The position numbers and the translations under genes are program-made. From Verrucomicrobiota bacterium (lineage in GTDB: Bacteria > Verrucomicrobiota > Verrucomicrobiia > Chthoniobacterales > UBA10450), in assembly GCA_003218525.1 (NCBI GenBank), contig QHNU01000004.1, forward strand, positions 1 to 6,730: a stretch of 6,730 nt of DNA, read 5' to 3'. The notes beneath the pieces were generated by a model, which saw only the letters and a program-made list of their open reading frames with translations, was not told the DNA's origin and did not search any database. Below, in pieces: positions 5,881-6,730 of the stretch. Position 1 is the stretch's first letter, and each line of letters begins with the position of its first letter.

Positions 5881-6730
5881 CTAGGCCCGGATGAGCAACG
5901 TATCGTGGCGAAAGCGCGCATTATCCGTGCCTGGATAATCCAGTGTGTAATGCAAGCCACGACTTTCCTTTCGCAAAAGAGCGCTATCGACAATTAGGGC
6001 GGCAACGGTGGCGAGATTGCGCAGCTCAAGCAGATCGACCGAGATCTTGAAATTCCAATAAAAATCGTGAATCTCACGCTGTAAATTGCGCAATCGCGAG
6101 GCTGCGCGTTGCAGCCGTTTATCAGTCCGGACAATGCCTACGTAATCCCACATCAGGCGGCGAATTTCGTCCCAATTGTGATAAATGACCACCAACTCGT
6201 CCACATTCTGGACATCGCCCGCGACCCATTCCGGCAACGTAATTTTCTTTCTGGCGTCAAGAGGACGCTCGCGCACCAGCGCTTGGCAAGCGCGATTAGC
6301 TACGACGACGCCTTCGAGCAATGAATTGCTGGCCAGACGATTCGCCCCGTGCAATCCGGTGCAAGCCACCTCGCCAATCGCGTACAATCCGGGCAAGCTG
6401 GTTGCACCATTCACGTCGGTTTTGATCCCGCCGCATTGATAATGGGCTGCCGGTACTACCGGGATCGCCTGTTCGCTCACATCGATTCCGAGCTTTAACA
6501 GCGTCTCGAAAATGTGAGGAAAACGTTCCCGCACGAACTCTGCCGGCCGATGCGTGATGTCTAAATAGACGCACTGTGCGCCGCTACGTTTGATTTCCGC
6601 GTCGATGGCACGAGCCACTACATCGCGCGGCGCAAGCGAGCCGCGGACGTGGTAGCCCGACATGAACTCTTCGCCGCGACTGTTTCGTAAGATTCCTCCT
6701 TCCCCACGGACCGCCTCCGATATGAGAAAT
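5881..6730 (-). CDS. nadB: L-aspartate oxidase, C-terminal part (5' end outside the window)
   Basis: NadB is a cytoplasmic FAD enzyme that oxidises L-aspartate to iminoaspartate, which NadA condenses with dihydroxyacetone phosphate to quinolinate in de novo NAD synthesis. The 282 visible residues run through the window edge: the frame stays open upstream of the internal ATG at 6663 and reads ISEAVRGEGGIL there, a conserved NadB block, so that ATG is not the start. Then come RDVVARAI, the substrate-site block PAAHYQCGGI, the FAD-binding segment LYAIGEV, and GLHGANRLASNSLLEG with its conserved Arg. The helical C-terminal domain ends with ESRGLHYTLDYP. The HGANRLASNSLLEG and ESRGLHY blocks favour NadB over the related SdhA/FrdA flavoproteins. 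The fragment looks intact to its TAG stop. No nadA or nadC lies in the window, though upstream genes are not visible. Confidence 0.95.
   Translation of the reverse strand, partial: FLISEAVRGEGGILRNSRGEEFMSGYHVRGSLAPRDVVARAIDAEIKRSGAQCVYLDITHRPAEFVRERFPHIFETLLKLGIDVSEQAIPVVPAAHYQCGGIKTDVNGATSLPGLYAIGEVACTGLHGANRLASNSLLEGVVVANRACQALVRERPLDARKKITLPEWVAGDVQNVDELVVIYHNWDEIRRLMWDYVGIVRTDKRLQRAASRLRNLQREIHDFYWNFKISVDLLELRNLATVAALIVDSALLRKESRGLHYTLDYPGTDNARFRHDTLLIRA

Noticed and set aside
5881..6663. Treating the ATG at 6663 as the start of nadB
   Set aside because: The frame continues upstream with conserved NadB sequence (ISEAVRGEGGIL) to the window edge, so the gene is simply cut by the window.

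Overview
The window reads as ordinary bacterial chromosome, densely coded, of moderate GC content. It holds six protein genes and no tRNA, rRNA, CRISPR array, transposase or phage gene that I can see. The thioredoxin-like fragment (TGSDWCGWCKRL), the exported double-psi-barrel-like protein and the lack of clear Shine-Dalgarno motifs at the visible starts would fit a soil or aquatic Verrucomicrobiota-type genome. That placement is impression-level inference, not a demonstrated assignment.

Layout: positions 2-340 (+) are the C-terminal end of a thioredoxin-fold protein. It converges on a 635-residue soluble REC-PAS-histidine kinase-REC protein (337-2244, -), and the two stop codons overlap in a 4-bp palindrome. 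A gap of about 200 bp (2245-2453) separates the divergent kinase gene from a tightly spaced pair on the + strand: a secreted NodB/CE4 polysaccharide deacetylase (2454-3266) and a 558-residue dynamin-like GTPase (3272-4948), probably co-transcribed. The GTPase converges, again through a 4-bp palindromic stop overlap, on an exported cysteine-containing protein with a motif like those of RlpA and other double-psi barrels (4945-5769, -). After a 111-bp gap comes the C-terminal half of L-aspartate oxidase NadB (5881 to the window end, -).

Function: three genes point to the cell envelope (deacetylase, dynamin-like GTPase with a C-terminal hydrophobic hairpin, DPBB-like exported protein). The kinase is a signalling protein with no partner regulator beside it, and nadB is NAD-biosynthesis housekeeping. 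The deacetylase-dynamin pair is the most plausible functional unit, possibly linking peptidoglycan modification with membrane remodelling, but the sequence shows only adjacency. I do not find convincing evidence of a new defence or mobile system. The points most worth following up are the uncertain 5' end of the GTPase gene, its non-canonical G4 motif, the unfamiliar exported DPBB-like protein, and the repeated palindromic stop overlaps at convergent junctions.
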